Source of the DNA: Dryococelus australis
Lineage: Eukaryota; Arthropoda; Insecta; Phasmatodea; Phasmatidae
Direction: 5' to 3'
DNA: 64,000 nt
NCBI GenBank assembly: GCA_029891345.1
Contig: CM057009.1
Coordinates: 296,477,466 to 296,541,465, forward strand
Of the stretch, positions 1-11,576 are shown piece by piece. The translations under genes were made by a program, and so were the position numbers. The first letter of the stretch is position 1; each line of letters begins with the position of its first letter. The notes beneath the pieces are model-generated. The model was not told where the DNA came from and did not search any database. It was given only the letters and a program-made list of their open reading frames with translations.

Positions 1-365
1 GGCTTTCCTGACTTCATTTACCTACATTTTTTTCTCTAGGCTTGTGCAAGTAAACAGAGTTAGATTTAACCTAGAATGAAGTCCTAAAATAAACTAACCT
101 TTCAAGTTTTTATCGGCCATTCTAATATTTAGTGGAGAATAAATATTTGTGATTATTTTGTTTTACATTTTGTCTAAATTAGTTCCCACAGCTTGTTTAT
201 GTAACAACTTTTAACTACATAACAATTTAGGCATATTATTAATTCAAAATATTTTACCTGGCAATGGCTTCTGGAAATATTTTCCACATCAGGAACAGAC
301 ATGATTTTGATGCTAGCATATATTGAAATGCAGAAGATTAAATTGCAGCAATTTTTAGAAATAAA
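1..365. other. AT-rich sequence, no gene seen
   Basis: There is no convincing open reading frame, RNA gene or repeat boundary here. The stretch lies just upstream of the first recognisable codons of the LINE ORF1 and may include its 5' UTR, but no promoter motif or boundary can be placed. Confidence 0.4.
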
Positions 366-2045
366 TGGATGTAAACATTGCAGGTAAGTTGTCGAAGAAG
401 GCATTGCTTGCGATTACTGTAACAAATGGTTTCACTATACTAGTGCCAGAGTTAATGCCAATGTTGTTCCTGAGGGTCACAAAGTGTTTTTCATTGTCAC
501 GATGAGGGAAAGCAGGGAAAAGCAAAATAGCTTGCTGTTGTGCTTCAGGAACAAGTGGAACAGAAAGAGAAAGAATGAAAGATTAAATAGAACACTGGAT
601 AACAGAGCACTCAAAAACTGTCAGCAATCTGACAGGAAAAAAACAAGGGAGAATAGAGAGTTATTCCTAGACATCAGTTCATCCTCTGAATTGCCAGTCT
701 CCCAAGAGGCCAGGAATGATTAGAGTTTTTACAAATGTAGGAAAAACAAAAAAACCAGTGATCGATTCCCAACACTTGTCAGTTCACAGGTTCACAAGAC
801 ACCACCACCTTATAGCAACAGCTATGCTGTCCTCGCAGACCTGAAGGAAGAAGTTGAGGTCATCCACTTCCCAGCACCCACAACCCAGCAAAGCCCAAGA
901 GGAAAGTGCTGATCCTTGGAAGAAGTCACGCAAGAGGCCTAGGAGAGCGCATCAAAGACAAAATGGGTGAGGGTTACGACATCACATTTTTTAAACCTAA
1001 TGCAGGCCTTGGCAGTATGGCAGAAGATTCAAGTAGCTTAAGTAAAGATTTTTGCAAGTCAGATCAGGTTGTTTTTTGTTGGGGGAATAGGCAACAGCAC
1101 TGACCAGCACAATAACTATTCAGTTGAAGGAGACATCTGCAACATTGCCAGGGCCACCAGTCACACCTCGCACCAATGTGTTGGTCTGTGAGGCACTGCG
1201 ACGGCATGACAAGCCTTTCTTACAAATGAAGGTGCAGACAGTTAACGCTGCCCTGAGGCGCTGTACAAGGTCTGGCAGACTCCGCCACATTGGTGTGATT
1301 GGACTAGAGGAAATAACCAGGACTAACCACACAAGACATGGTCAGCATCCGAGTCGTGCTGGCAAGGGGAAACTTGCTAACCTCATTGCTGGTAGGTTTC
1401 TTAAAGACCAAGGATCTATTTTTAAAAATCAAGGTAATTGTTGGAAACCATGGAAATTTTGTAGGCTAAAGAAGCCCATGCCCACAAAACCAAATTCATG
1501 TAACAAAGAAGTTTTACTTTCACACTATCAAAAAACATTCAATAATTGTGCTAATATTAAAAAACCCACAATAATTAATGAAAATAATTTGTATTTATTC
1601 CATCAGAATATTAGAGAAAAATTGACGAGCTTTCTGTGTGCTTGGACAAATTATATGCAGAACGCAATTTGGATGTACGTACAAATATTAAGTCTAAAAT
1701 AAATGCATTTAACTGAGTCATCTGTTAAGCAAATTAAAATTCCTGGTTATTCCCTCTGTTCTACTTATTGTAGAAATAGCATGATTAAGAGTGGTACCTG
1801 TATATTCATTAAAAATAATGTAATGTTTAAAAATGAAAATCATTTGTTATGTGAAGATCAAGTGCGAGTGCAGTTATGTGGAAGTATTAATTACAAATCT
1901 TAAAAAGTGGGGGTTCTCTACATAGAGAGCCCCTTCTGCCAAATTTAGAAAACTTCTTAAAATTTGTTGAAGCAAACCTTAAAGCCATTTACAGAGCCAC
2001 TCTAGAAATAATTCTCTGGGGAGACTTAAACATTGATTACTGAAA
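366..2045 (+). mobile_element. Non-LTR retrotransposon, 5' half (ORF1 and start of ORF2)
   Basis: This is the first half of a decayed non-LTR retrotransposon (LINE) of the Jockey/CR1 type. Three protein pieces appear in the expected order. Around 390-460 there is a PHD-finger-like stretch reading CDYCNKWFHY. Around 910-1380 there is an SGNH/esterase-like ORF1 domain, beginning LILGRSHARGLGERI and ending near TRHGQHPSRAGKGKLA. Around 1585-2045 there is an apurinic-type endonuclease start, with IPGYSLCSTYCRNSMIK and GDLNIDY. A PHD finger plus esterase-like ORF1 is known from CR1-like elements. The frames are broken by stops and frameshifts. Coding similarity stops near 2045, where a block of other transposons begins. 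The continuation of the endonuclease is at about 6790 (IDNIFIY, LSDHDAQILV), so the two halves appear to be one element split by later insertions. Confidence 0.8.
906..1400 (+). pseudogene. LINE ORF1 SGNH/esterase-like domain, frameshifted
   Basis: Two overlapping frames carry the domain. The first (906-1103) starts LILGRSHARGLGERIKDKM and ends at FCWGNRQQH, where intact relatives have a conserved glycine-threonine-asparagine block. Here the threonine is missing and a stop follows. The second frame (from about 1150) continues with RTNVLVCEALRRHDKP and the C-terminal TRHGQHPSRAGK motif. In the family this domain is thought to act on lipid or nucleoprotein during retrotransposition. In this copy it is inactive. 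The similarity is by eye and no search was run. Confidence 0.65.
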
Positions 2046-2050
2046 AGTAT

Positions 2051-2145
2051 TATAATTACTAAGGACAACACCATTTTAAGACATTATTATACTCCATATC
2101 ATGGTCAGATGAAACGCGCACAAAAATGTGGCAACATTAGGTGAG
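2051..2145 (-). repeat. Copia 3' LTR-like repeat
   Basis: Direct-repeat partner of 4167-4260. It lies immediately beyond the pol stop, where the polypurine tract and 3' LTR are expected. Its left edge coincides with the point where LINE coding similarity is lost. Confidence 0.55.
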
Positions 2146-2191
2146 TCAACACAACAAAAATATATATAGCACAAAACTTTGTGTCTACAGA

Positions 2192-3642
2192 TTACATATT
2201 ACCAACTTCAACACTCTCCATTAATCTGGAGACTCCATGCCCAAGCCCTTTATACACACAGTGTTTAGCACCAGGTAGTCCTTTGGTCAAAATGCCAGCA
2301 ATCATCCTCTCAGTGTGTGCATAGGATTGGTCAACCAGCTTCATCCTGACAGCATCCCCGACTGGGTTATTTGCCAACTTCTGAGCCCCTTGGTTATCAT
2401 TTAGTAACACAATGTTGGTTTTCTTCCCAAGCAGTTCATGCAGCAGACTTCTGATATGGATAGCCTCCTTGGTTGCCTCTAACAAGGCCATGTACTCAGC
2501 CTCTGCGCTGGATGAGGCTACTGTTTGCTGCTTCCTTGACTCCCAGGCGACCGCTGCTCCTAGTTGAAATACAAAACCTGTATACAATCTTCTGTCTTGC
2601 CAGTCATTCACCCAGTCTGCAACCACGTAACCAATGATGTCGTTTCCTGTTTTTCTGTACAAGAGGCAGTAGCTGGAAGTGCCTTTCAAGTACCTTAATC
2701 TCTCTGCAGCCTTCTAGCGCTCTTCATTGTACACTTTGTTAAATTGACTAAGCACACTCACAGCGTATGCAATGTCTGGTCTTGTTCACACAGCTAAATA
2801 CATTAATGAACCTACCAAGCACTGGTACAGCAAACAAGTCCACATTGTTGATGGGGGTCTCCTTTACTCATGTTGCAATTCACATCTAATTGAGTGCAAA
2901 CCAGTCAGCACTCCGTCATTCCAAATCTATCTAGAATTTGAGATAGGCATTTGCATTAATCAACAGATTTCTCCCTTCTCTCTGTTCCGCAGAATTCTCA
3001 GTCTAAGGCAATTGCTTACTTCACCAAGATACCTGCAGTTGAATCATTTCATCCTTGAGCTTCCCTTTTTTCCCCTCCACGAAATTTGAAAAAATTACAA
3101 GGTCATACTCATACACAGCAACAATGACAATGTTTTCTTCACAAACCTTGCTGTATACACAGGGTTCATGCTCGGACACTTTATAGCCCATCTCAAGCAT
3201 TGTGCCATGCAGTCTTTCATTCCATACTCTGGATGACTGTTTAAGGCCATACAATGCTTTCTTGAATAGACATAACTTTGTTTCTTGGCCTGCAAAGAAA
3301 AGTCCTCTGGTTGTTCCATAAACACTTCCTCCTCCAGCTCAAGTTTAAGAATGCTGTTGCAACGTCCAGGTGGTCTATGTCCCATTCTCGTTCAGCTGCG
3401 AGTGCTAGCAGTATCCTGACTGTCAAGTTCCTTACCACAGGGGAGAAGTTTTCTCCATTATCAATCCCAGCTTCCTGGGTGAATCCCTTTGCGACCAGCC
3501 AAGGTTTGTATCTGGTGACACTGCCATCTTCACCCCTCTTCACCTTGAATACCCATTTGCTCTTTACCACCTTTTTGTTTTCAGGTACATCAGTCAAGAT
3601 CCACGCATCATTTCTGACCAGTGAATCATACACTTCTTGCAT
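2192..3642 (-). pseudogene. Copia pol: reverse transcriptase and RNase H, broken
   Basis: From the 5' end (3642 downward) the protein shows NDAWILTDVP and KSKWVFKVKRGEDG, then RYKPWLVAKGFTQ and HLDVATAFLN, all hallmarks of the copia reverse transcriptase. A frameshift near 3250 leads into MYGLKQSSRVWNERL. The catalytic YVDD is degraded to YEYD (in AVYEYDLVIF). After another break the RNase H part (2689-2192) reads WESRKQQTVASSSAEAEYM, LLNDNQGAQKLA and a short C-terminus ending VEVGNM. The multiple frame breaks and the altered active site mean it cannot make a working enzyme. The ORF at 3668-3958 may be a remnant of the integrase-RT linker, but I could not confirm that. Confidence 0.85.
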
Positions 3643-4166
3643 TGCGTGTTGCCACTCTTATTTATTTCTACTTGAGAGTACATCTGGGACAGACCTTATC
3701 TAAAGAACAGATCACCGACAAAGGCCTTAAAGGACATGACACCTGAACAAGCGTGGTCAGGATGAAAGGTGGATCTGAGCAAGTTGAGTGTTTGGATGTC
3801 CCACCTTTACGCATATACCCAAACACCTGCGAAAGAAATGGGATGCCAAGAGCAGAAGTATGATATTCGTGGGATACTGTAAAGATACAAAAGGGTACAG
3901 ACGGGTTGGAGACTGCTTTTGCACCTTCATCCTGACAATCCCACAAATCTTCGTGCACTAGGTACCTTCCAACTTCTCAATTTGAGGTAGTGATCCAGAG
4001 TTCGCCACGGTAGCAAAAGTAATCGCCGCTTCGGCAGAGCTCGTGGCAATAAAGGATCCAAACGCCCTCAATTACAGCCAGTCGTCAATGAGTGTGCAAA
4101 CCTCGTGCATTCACCATGCTTAAATAATTACGCACACATGGCTACATCCTGGGACCATAACCTGTT

Positions 4167-4260
4167 GTAATTATTAAGCACAATACCACGTTAAGACTTA
4201 TTATACTCTATATCATGGTTAGATGATACACTCACAAAAACGTGGCTACATCATGAGAGT
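4167..4260 (-). repeat. Copia 5' LTR-like repeat
   Basis: Direct-repeat partner of 2051-2145, upstream of the copia pol on the minus strand. The region from here to about 4355 probably belongs to the same LTR. A block with 'agctgggaaaac' at 4328-4339 recurs at 6694-6705, beyond the Tigger relic, which suggests Tigger inserted into this LTR. Confidence 0.5.
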
Positions 4261-4359
4261 GCATACGTGCACACACACTAATATCGTGTTAAGACTTTTT
4301 TAAGGGTCTTTACTCCACAAACTTCTTAGCTGGGAAAACATTTTAACTGGGAAAGTGGG

Positions 4360-6640
4360 ATTCAAGGCTAGAATATTACTTGCAACATCAGAAACAACAG
4401 TTAACATGAAACAAGTGTTTTTTTTAAATGAAAATTCTGTTCATTTTATCTTAAAGGAACAAAAAAACCTTCTCACAATAAAAATTTTTTTTACAAAAAA
4501 GTCAAATTTTTTGGTTTGTAGTTTTTCTGAGCCTGCAAAAGTACATAATTTTCCAAGTTCCACAAGCTGCTCCAAATATGGCTAGGAACATCTGGTGTAC
4601 AGGCTAAGAAATTCTTCAGACTGTCCACATTCTCTGTTGTGTCTGACCATGCTGGCTTAGACAGCCACATCAGATTCATCTCTACTACTTTCTTCATCAT
4701 CTTCAGCACATAGGTCCTTTATGTCCCGATTAGCACATGTTTGCACATCGTCATCAACACACTCATAGCTTTCAAAACTACACGTTACACTCAAGGTTGA
4801 CAAGAGTTTTCCAAGCACTGCTGGGTATGGTACTTGGATCTTCTGAATCTGCAGGAACTACTGATGGAAATGGTGTTGCATTTTCAATTAAACCTGCCTT
4901 CTTAAAACAGTTGGTGATGGTGATTGACTATGGAATTCCAAGAAACTGCTAGTATGTGCATAGCATTCAAAATGCTGAGTTTATGTGGCTTTCATCATCT
5001 GGATGATTCTGCAAACAAGACGCTTTCTGAACATTTGCTTGAGCACCTTGATTATACCCTGGTCCATTGGTTGTAGAACTGATGTACAGTTTGGTGGCAA
5101 TAACTGCAGGGTAATGTTCTGCAAATTTGCAACAGTTTTTGGAAGAGCTGGGCAGTGGTCAAGAAAAATCAAAACCTTCCTGTTTCTGCATCCAAATTTG
5201 GCATCTAACGAGTGTAAAAACTGCTAAAAAAATATTGCATGTCATCCAAGCATACATTGTTTACATACAGACAAGGCAAGGTTTTAACATTTTTGAAACA
5301 CCTTGGTTTCTTTGGTTTGCCAATGACTAGCAACGGCAGCTTCTCTGACCCATCCATATTGGCTCCGGCCAAAACAGTGTCTCTTTACTTAGATTTCCTC
5401 CAGGACAATTTTCACCTTTCAATGTCGGTGTTCTGTCTGGCAGAATGTTACAAATTAGCCCAAACTCATCAATATTAAAAACGTCCTTGGGGCTGTACTC
5501 CGATATCAGTGTAGGCAATGAAGAAATCCATGCATCAGTGGATTCTGTATCCACACTTGCAGATTCACCACTCACACATTTGTACATAATCCCATACCTG
5601 TTTTTAAAGTGATTAATCCATCCATTTGATGCTTGAAAATTGATAGAGACGTACTGCAAATTTGTTCTGCTTTTTCCCCTCACAATGGAGCCATCAAACG
5701 GTATGTTCTAGGCTCGCTGCTGCTTAAACCACTCAAGTAGTGGTTCTTCATACTTCCCAACTTGCATTTCTTACTCTTAGAAGATGTGTTGGCAGCTTCA
5801 TGTAAAATATCTTCACATTTAGAGACGATATAATTAAGTGTCGATGCTGGCAGTCCAAGTTCTTTGGTTATACTAACAAGTGTAGCTGAAGGACTAGAAT
5901 CGACTTTCTGAATTATTGCCAGTTTTTCCTTTTACTGTTGATGCTTTTCATTTTACTGCCACCATATTCCAGTTGGTTAAAACACAAACATTACTGTATT
6001 TAAACTAAAACACGAATAGTCCTTACTAATAACCGTAATTAATAACAGCATTGAACTTCTATTCTAAAAAAAAAAATATCAGTTTCAAAACATAACGGAC
6101 ATTGTATATTCAACAAGATGTGAAAAAGATGAGAAAAAAAATTATTGCAATACTCTATGCAAGTTGTGGTTTGTTTCCAAGATTGGTGCATTGCTCAGAC
6201 TTTGGAAATGCGAGGAATTTTACGCATTTTCTACACGTTGCCTTTGAGAAGGAGCCCTAAATAAACGTGAAAAAATAATATAGTTAGTTCTGCTGCTAAC
6301 AGCTGTTACGTGCATAAATTAATTGAAGAAAATATTTCTGCACTTCGTTGGCAATGGCGCATTACACAGAACGTGATGGAACGTATTGATTCTTTTGTGA
6401 AGTTTCAAGTTCGTACGTTGGCCATCCTGACAGTATCTGCTCGCTGACTTGCATCGAACATCACGTCGTATAATCTATGGTCGCTTTTACGCAACATAAC
6501 CTGTCAATGAGTTATGATATTTCTGCTTTTGTAGTTTCCATCGTTTCAAAAATAGTTTTGTGCGCACATTAATAAGCAAATTCTCATATTTACAATTTAA
6601 GTTGACTGTATTACACGGGAAATCATGCACTTGACGATAT
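4360..6640 (-). mobile_element. Tigger/pogo-type DNA transposon relic
   Basis: A minus-strand pogo/Tigger element judged from its transposase (about 5965 down to 4500). The coding part is followed on the 5' side by about 680 bases of AT-rich DNA without genes, probably its non-coding end. I could not find terminal inverted repeats or a TA duplication, so the edges are inferred from where copia-like sequence stops (about 4355) and resumes (about 6650). Confidence 0.6.
4981..5965 (-). pseudogene. Tigger/pogo transposase (CENP-B HTH and DDE domain), broken
   Basis: Reading down the minus strand, 5965-5700 carries remnants of the N-terminal helix-turn-helix (KLAIIQKVDSSPSATLVSI). 5683-5560 carries the CENP-B-type DNA-binding part, with QASNGWINHFKNRYGI and VSGESASVDTES. 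The DDE_1 catalytic domain follows: FNIDEFGLICNILPDRTP (first aspartate), then a shifted frame, then IFLDHCPAL (second aspartate) and LPPNCTSVLQPMDQGII (third aspartate). The order and spacing match Tigger/jerky proteins. All three acidic positions are still readable, but frameshifts and stops separate them, for example between 5330 and 5172. Intact members cut and paste the element at TA sites. Confidence 0.85.
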
Positions 6641-6649
6641 ATATGAAAA

Positions 6650-6780
6650 TTTTAAAATGGTTTTTATGACTAAACCGACAGAACCAAATGTCTCAGCTGG
6701 GAAAACGTCTTTCTTGGGAACATCAGAGTTTTCCTGTAGCAGGAAAGTGTGTGTCTACAGATTACATATTGCCAACGCCA
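6650..6780 (-). repeat. Second copia end fragment at the far side of the insertion
   Basis: Positions 6751-6776 match 2181-2206 with one mismatch in 26 bases, covering the last codons and the stop of copia pol. On the minus strand both give a C-terminus GNM then stop. The sequence at 6694-6720 resembles 4328-4355 of the copia 5' LTR region. The simplest reading is a second, truncated copia copy (pol tail plus LTR) that abuts the LINE, with the Tigger relic inserted into its LTR. The LINE frame resumes just after 6780. Confidence 0.5.
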
Positions 6781-7033
6781 ACAAAAAGAAAGCAAACAAA
6801 AAAACTGTACGTTATAGTCTACTCAGTACCTTCAACTTTAAATCCACAATAAACTTTGCTACCAGAACAGAACGGACCAGTCGGACAGCAATTGATAACA
6901 TTTTCATTTATAGCAACGCAGTTTCAGTGTGTCACTGTCTCCCTATAATAAATGGCTTATCAGATCATGATGCACAAATATTAGTTATGTATTCCTTAAA
7001 AATACCCTCCAAAAGCATTTCTTATAAGAAAAT

Positions 7034-8344
7034 ATGAAATTTTTTGCTGGAAAAGTCTTGCTATTCAAAAGTGAGCTCAGCAGGGAGCAATGGTCAACAC
7101 TGTATACTCGCACTGAAGTAAATGAAAAATTTGCAACGCTTCTTCCTAACCAAGTTATCCATTGTTTTGAAAAATGTTTCCCATCCAGACTGACCCACAG
7201 TAATACAAATCCAAAGAAAAATTTGTGGCTCCCCAAAGGTATAAAAATTTCCTGCAAAAACAAAAGGAAACTGTACAAGGCCACCAGAATCAGCAGCGAC
7301 CCTGACAATGAATCAGTACAGGTACTGCAAAATTTTGAGCAAGGTCAAAATCTGCCAAAAAGGATTTTTTCTGTTAGCTCACTCAGAATTCTCAAAACAA
7401 AATCTACACGGAATATTGTAAAAAAAAAAAACACAACAGGAATAACAACACAACAATGTCCAGTTGTAAACCTAAAAGTAAACAACTGTATATCCTCAGA
7501 CCCTAAGTTTGTCTCACATACATTTAATTTGTCCTGCTTAAATTTCCTAGAAAACATGATTAACCAAAATATTAAACAAGATATAAACCATATTTCTACA
7601 CTCCAAGGTACTGACCCTGCTATATCTTTTACAAACACAACTCCAAAAGCGCAAAAAACTATAAATTCTTTGCAACCAAAATTATCAAGTGGATATGATG
7701 GCATTAGCTGTAGGTTATTAAAGCAATCTGATTTGAATTCAGTGTTCCATTAAGTCATATTTGTAATGCTATCTTCAATAGAGGCTTGTTTCTAGACAGA
7801 CTCAAATGGGCTATGGTAACACTATTGTTCCAGAAAGGTGACAAGACCAAAGTAACCAATTATAGACCTATCTCACTTCTTACCTCCTTTTCAAAAGTAA
7901 TTGGAAAACTAATTTACAGGATATTGCTGCAAAATTTGAGAATAACAAAATCTTATTAAATTCCCAGTTTGGCTTTAGGAAAAATACCTCAACAAACTAC
8001 GCAATTTTCAAACTAACAAATGGCATTCTTAATGCACTTTATAAAAAGATACAATCTAATTGAATCTCTTGCGACCTCACTGTGTGAATCGCAACATACT
8101 TTTAGAAAAATTGAATGGAGTCTCAGTTACACCCAATAAACTAATAAGCTCCTACCTTTCAAATAGACAACAAGTGCGGATCAAAGGAAAAACTACTTTC
8201 TTCTACTCCGAACCAGGAAAAGTCAAGCATGGGGTCCCACAAGGATCAATATTAGGCCCCCTACTCTTCCTAGCTTATGTAAATGACCCATGTGCCTTAA
8301 CCCCCGAAACTACTACAATTTTATTGGCAGATGATACTAGCTAG
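7034..8344 (+). pseudogene. LINE reverse transcriptase, frameshifted
   Basis: The first open stretch (7034-7753) is the endonuclease-RT linker and ends in QPKLSSGYDGISCRLLK, the usual start of the RT domain. After a stop at 7753 a second frame carries MVTLLFQKGDKTKVTNYRPI and ISLLTSFSKVI. After another break, 8060-8344 carries NKLISSYLSNRQQVRIKGK, then KHGVPQGSILGPLLFLAYVN, then LLADDTS, which is the catalytic DD box (A-DD). The motif order fits Jockey/CR1-type RT. The stops at 7753 and 8344 and the frame changes make it a pseudogene. Confidence 0.85.
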
Positions 8345-9134
8345 TCTCTGGAGACTCAAAAAACACACAACATTTACAGAGCTAAATGCTTGATTCACTG
8401 CAAACAAATTAAATCTCAACCTAGATAAAACATATCTTAGTGTTTTTTCTGTTCTTTGTGAGAAAATTCATCATTCAAGTGTTAGCAGTAACAGACAAAA
8501 TTAATGAAACCGCAATGATGAAGTTTCCTGGCTTAAAAGTAGACCATTTACTTAACTGGAAATCTCACATTGTGTATGTTTTACACAAACTAAGTTCAGC
8601 CTGTTTTGCTCTGCAAGGTGTTGCAGAGGTCTTGGAACAAAAATGGTATATTTTGCATAGTTTCATTCCATCATGTATTATGGTATAATTTATTGGGATA
8701 GTTCCACTGATAGCAAAAAAGTGTTTCGCATGCAAAAGAAAGCTGTAAAAATAATCAACGTCAAAAGAAAGTAAAGACCTCTTTCAAGAGCTCAGATAGT
8801 TTAACATTTGCTTGTGATTACATGTTTTCAGTACCTATATTCATGTCCAAAAACAGTCATTTATTTCAGAAAAAGGAGTCCTTTCATAAACTTGACACTA
8901 GAATAAAAAACACACGTTTCATTAAAACTTGTCAATAAGGGGCATCCTACCTTGGTAGCGAACCTTTAAATAAATTACAATACCTTCAATAAATTTGCTT
9001 CTCTAACCAAAAACTCTTTAAAAAAACAGCTGAAATAATTCTTTATATATTCATCTACACTACATAATAAACATTATCTAAACTACAAAAATTAAGAAGT
9101 TACTCTGTAACATGTCATTGTATGAATTTCTTGA

Positions 9135-9174
9135 GATTATATATATATATATATAATCTGTGTGTGTGTGTGTG
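9135..9174. repeat. (TA)n(TG)n microsatellite
   Basis: Alternating TA followed by TG dinucleotides, within the LINE 3' UTR. Confidence 0.95.
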
Positions 9175-10409
9175 CATTCATGTGTGTGTGCATGGGTGCA
9201 TGTTTACTATGTTCAGTGTATAAACTTTGTATACTGTAATTTGACTTGTCCAATATCTTTGTATAACTATGCATTGAAAAAAGATCTTGTGGATTTAATA
9301 AAACAAACATTCATAGATCATATTAGTGATTTTTAAAATTATTTTTACATTATTTTGTTTTACACAACTCAACATTTGTATTTTAAAAAATACTAGTGTT
9401 TACAAAGAATTTAAATAATGCTTTTACCCAACGACACACACAATTCAAATATGTATTGGGGTTGGCCTAGAAGAGAGATCTGCCTCTTTTCAGGTAAATA
9501 TGGTATATTGTATACATCTATGCTTCAGGCACTTAAAAATTAGAGAACTTGTTAATATTTGTGTTTTTTTTTTATAAATTAAATTTTAACATTACTATTT
9601 CCAATTAGTTAAATACTACCATAAAGTACTTATTTCCCAAAGCTGATAAATTTACTGTGTGCTTCTATGCATACTTTGCATTGTGATTAATCTGAAAATG
9701 ATTGGTTATTATATTTAGAAGTAAGTTTCATACATGCATAAACACATTCAATTATGAGAGTACTTAAAACATACGTCTTACAGTTTTAATTCTGTATTTT
9801 TACATTTCGAAATAAATATTGAAACGTTTGGCAAATTGTAAGTTTATTTTGTTGCACAGTACCAATCTATAAGCCATTTGCAGAAAGAGCACAAACTATA
9901 ATTGCAATGAATGTAATGAACTATTAACGTGATGTCAATGTATTTGTGTATCAAAAAGTATTAACAGAATATGGTATTAATTCTCCCCAGCATTCTCATT
10001 ACTGCTAGTAACAGAATTACCTACTGCTAGTAGATAGAAGTTTGTGTTCTTCGTTATACTTCATCTCATTTATGAAGCAAGATTTTGACAGTTCTAAGAA
10101 AGTCTGGTTTATGTTTACTTTTTACTTTGTATTAAACATCTGCCATTGGATGGTATGTGAAATAGCAATTTGATGTGTGCCTGCATCCCTCTCCTTAGCC
10201 CTTTTGTCTGACCAAACACTCAACGCCACCACAGCCAGCATCCATGCTTTACATCAGCATGCACCAGGGCACGCGAGTGTAGTCCCATGAGTGACATGGC
10301 TGGCCAAGCGGCCAGAGACTGTTATGCAGTTATACATAATGGTCAAATAAGGCACGGAAGTGCATTTAAGGCATTGTGGCTATGATTAACAGACATCCTC
10401 TTTTACCCG

Positions 10410-10434
10410 GACAGGTCCTCTTTGAGGACTTGTC
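10410..10434. repeat. 11-bp hairpin with 3-base loop
   Basis: GACAGGTCCTC, TTT, then GAGGACTTGTC form a stem with one G-T wobble. It lies in a short segment of tcctctttt-type repeats that looks like part of a dispersed element, but I could not name it. Confidence 0.75.
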
Positions 10435-11349
10435 AACTATCCGGCCGGGTTTTACAAAAAATCAAAGTGTCCTCTCTTCTAGTGAAAGACAGTGAAGCTT
10501 TACTTTTTTTTTAGGGTTTTATAGATGTCGTTCAACATTTAAAGATGATGCCAATGATCTTGCATAAGTGTAAACTTTTTAGAGAATATTACGTATATGT
10601 TTTATCTTTATCAACAGCCATATTTTTCTGTGGCTGTTTTTTGTTTTACATGTATAAGTTGAGAAGTGCCTAATCGGTTCAAAGTTTCATGATTATTTGC
10701 TAGGAAATCGAAGCCTGTTAGAATGAATAACATTGTCAAAGTAATATGATTGAAATGTACCTAAAATGAGCTGTGCAAGGTTGATTATCTGTCATTTGAA
10801 AAAAATTGTGTCCACTGTTTATGTACAACTGTGTTTCAAGTGAATACTCCTGTATTACTTGTTTGCGAAATATTCTGCAGTTCCTTCAAACTAAATTGAA
10901 TTGACTTTCATGCTCAGAGTGGACATGATTATCACTTCATCTGGTTGCAATAAAATATTTTTTATTACTTAAAAAAGGATACGGAACTGATTGGATCTTT
11001 GAAGAACACCACTTTATAAATAAATTTATTACTTAAACACCACAACAATTTAAATAACACAAGCAAAGCAATATAAATCTTGCTACTACAAATGAAACCA
11101 CTAGACGTAGCAAGAAAAAGTAGCTATTTATTTTTTCACTAGGCAATAGGTCCATGCCTACTGAACTGTCATCCCATAGCTAACTACTGTAAGCTCGTCT
11201 CTCCAGATGCCTGAATTTGGGCTACAGGTACATCCCAGCCAGCAGTAACCAATATTGGTGACTGCCCACCTGTGTACAAACTGTTATAAAAAGATTGGGT
11301 GTGCATGAGCAAATGCCCAATTTAAAATATAAATACTAACATTTTTAAC

Positions 11350-11576
11350 ATGGCATCAGGCTGTGTGCACAGTTACACCAACAGGCCAGACCAACTATCA
11401 TGTATCCTCGCCACTGCCAATTACATAGCACAGCAGGAAGCGTACACATTCATGCAGCACAGCAACCGTGATAGAGCAACAGCAATAAGCGACATGGATG
11501 TATCTCTGGCACTGGTCGGCGACTTGCGGGAACTATTCGGCATGGTTGCTGTCACTGGAATCCTCTGTCATAGAAA
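11350..11576 (+). other. Exon-like open frame ending at a strong donor
   Basis: An ATG in a good context (aacATGG) opens 76 codons of balanced composition, unlike the surrounding AT-rich DNA. It reads up to CATAGAAA followed by gtgagt, a near-ideal 5' splice site at about 11576. A TATA-like aatataaatac lies about 20 bases upstream. No domain was recognised. It could be a chance ORF, a transposon fragment or a small exon; the evidence is compositional only. Confidence 0.25.

Larger units (their letters stand above)
2046..4355 (-). mobile_element. Ty1/copia retrotransposon relic with LTR-like repeats
   Basis: A minus-strand copia element. The pol region (2192-3642) reads reverse transcriptase then RNase H, and ends with a stop at 2192. 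Beyond pol on the 3' side lies 2051-2145, which is matched by 4167-4260 on the 5' side. Both carry nearly the same block around 'atactcYatatcatggt' and 'cacaaaaaYgtggc'. By eye they are roughly three quarters identical, which is what decayed 3' and 5' LTRs would look like. A partial extra copy of the tail motif occurs at about 4125-4155. The element sits inside the LINE of 366-9310. Gag and most of integrase are absent or unrecognisable, so it is internally deleted. Confidence 0.75.
6781..9312 (+). mobile_element. Non-LTR retrotransposon, 3' half (ORF2 RT and 3' UTR)
   Basis: Continuation of the LINE that begins at 366. It contains the end of the endonuclease (6790-6990: SLLSTFNFKSTINFATRT, TAIDNIFIY, LSDHDAQILV), the RT lead-in and fingers (7034-7753), the palm (8060-8344) and the C-terminal domain (8440-8930, with KVFRMQKKAVKIINVKRK). 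The 3' UTR holds a (TA)n(TG)n tract and ends near 9300 in 'tttaataaaacaaac', a plausible polyadenylation-type tail. Confidence 0.8.

Noticed and set aside
3668-3958. Minus ORF next to copia pol as possible integrase tail
   Set aside because: QVFGYMRKGGTSK hints at the integrase-RT linker but no conserved integrase motif is present, so it was not called separately.
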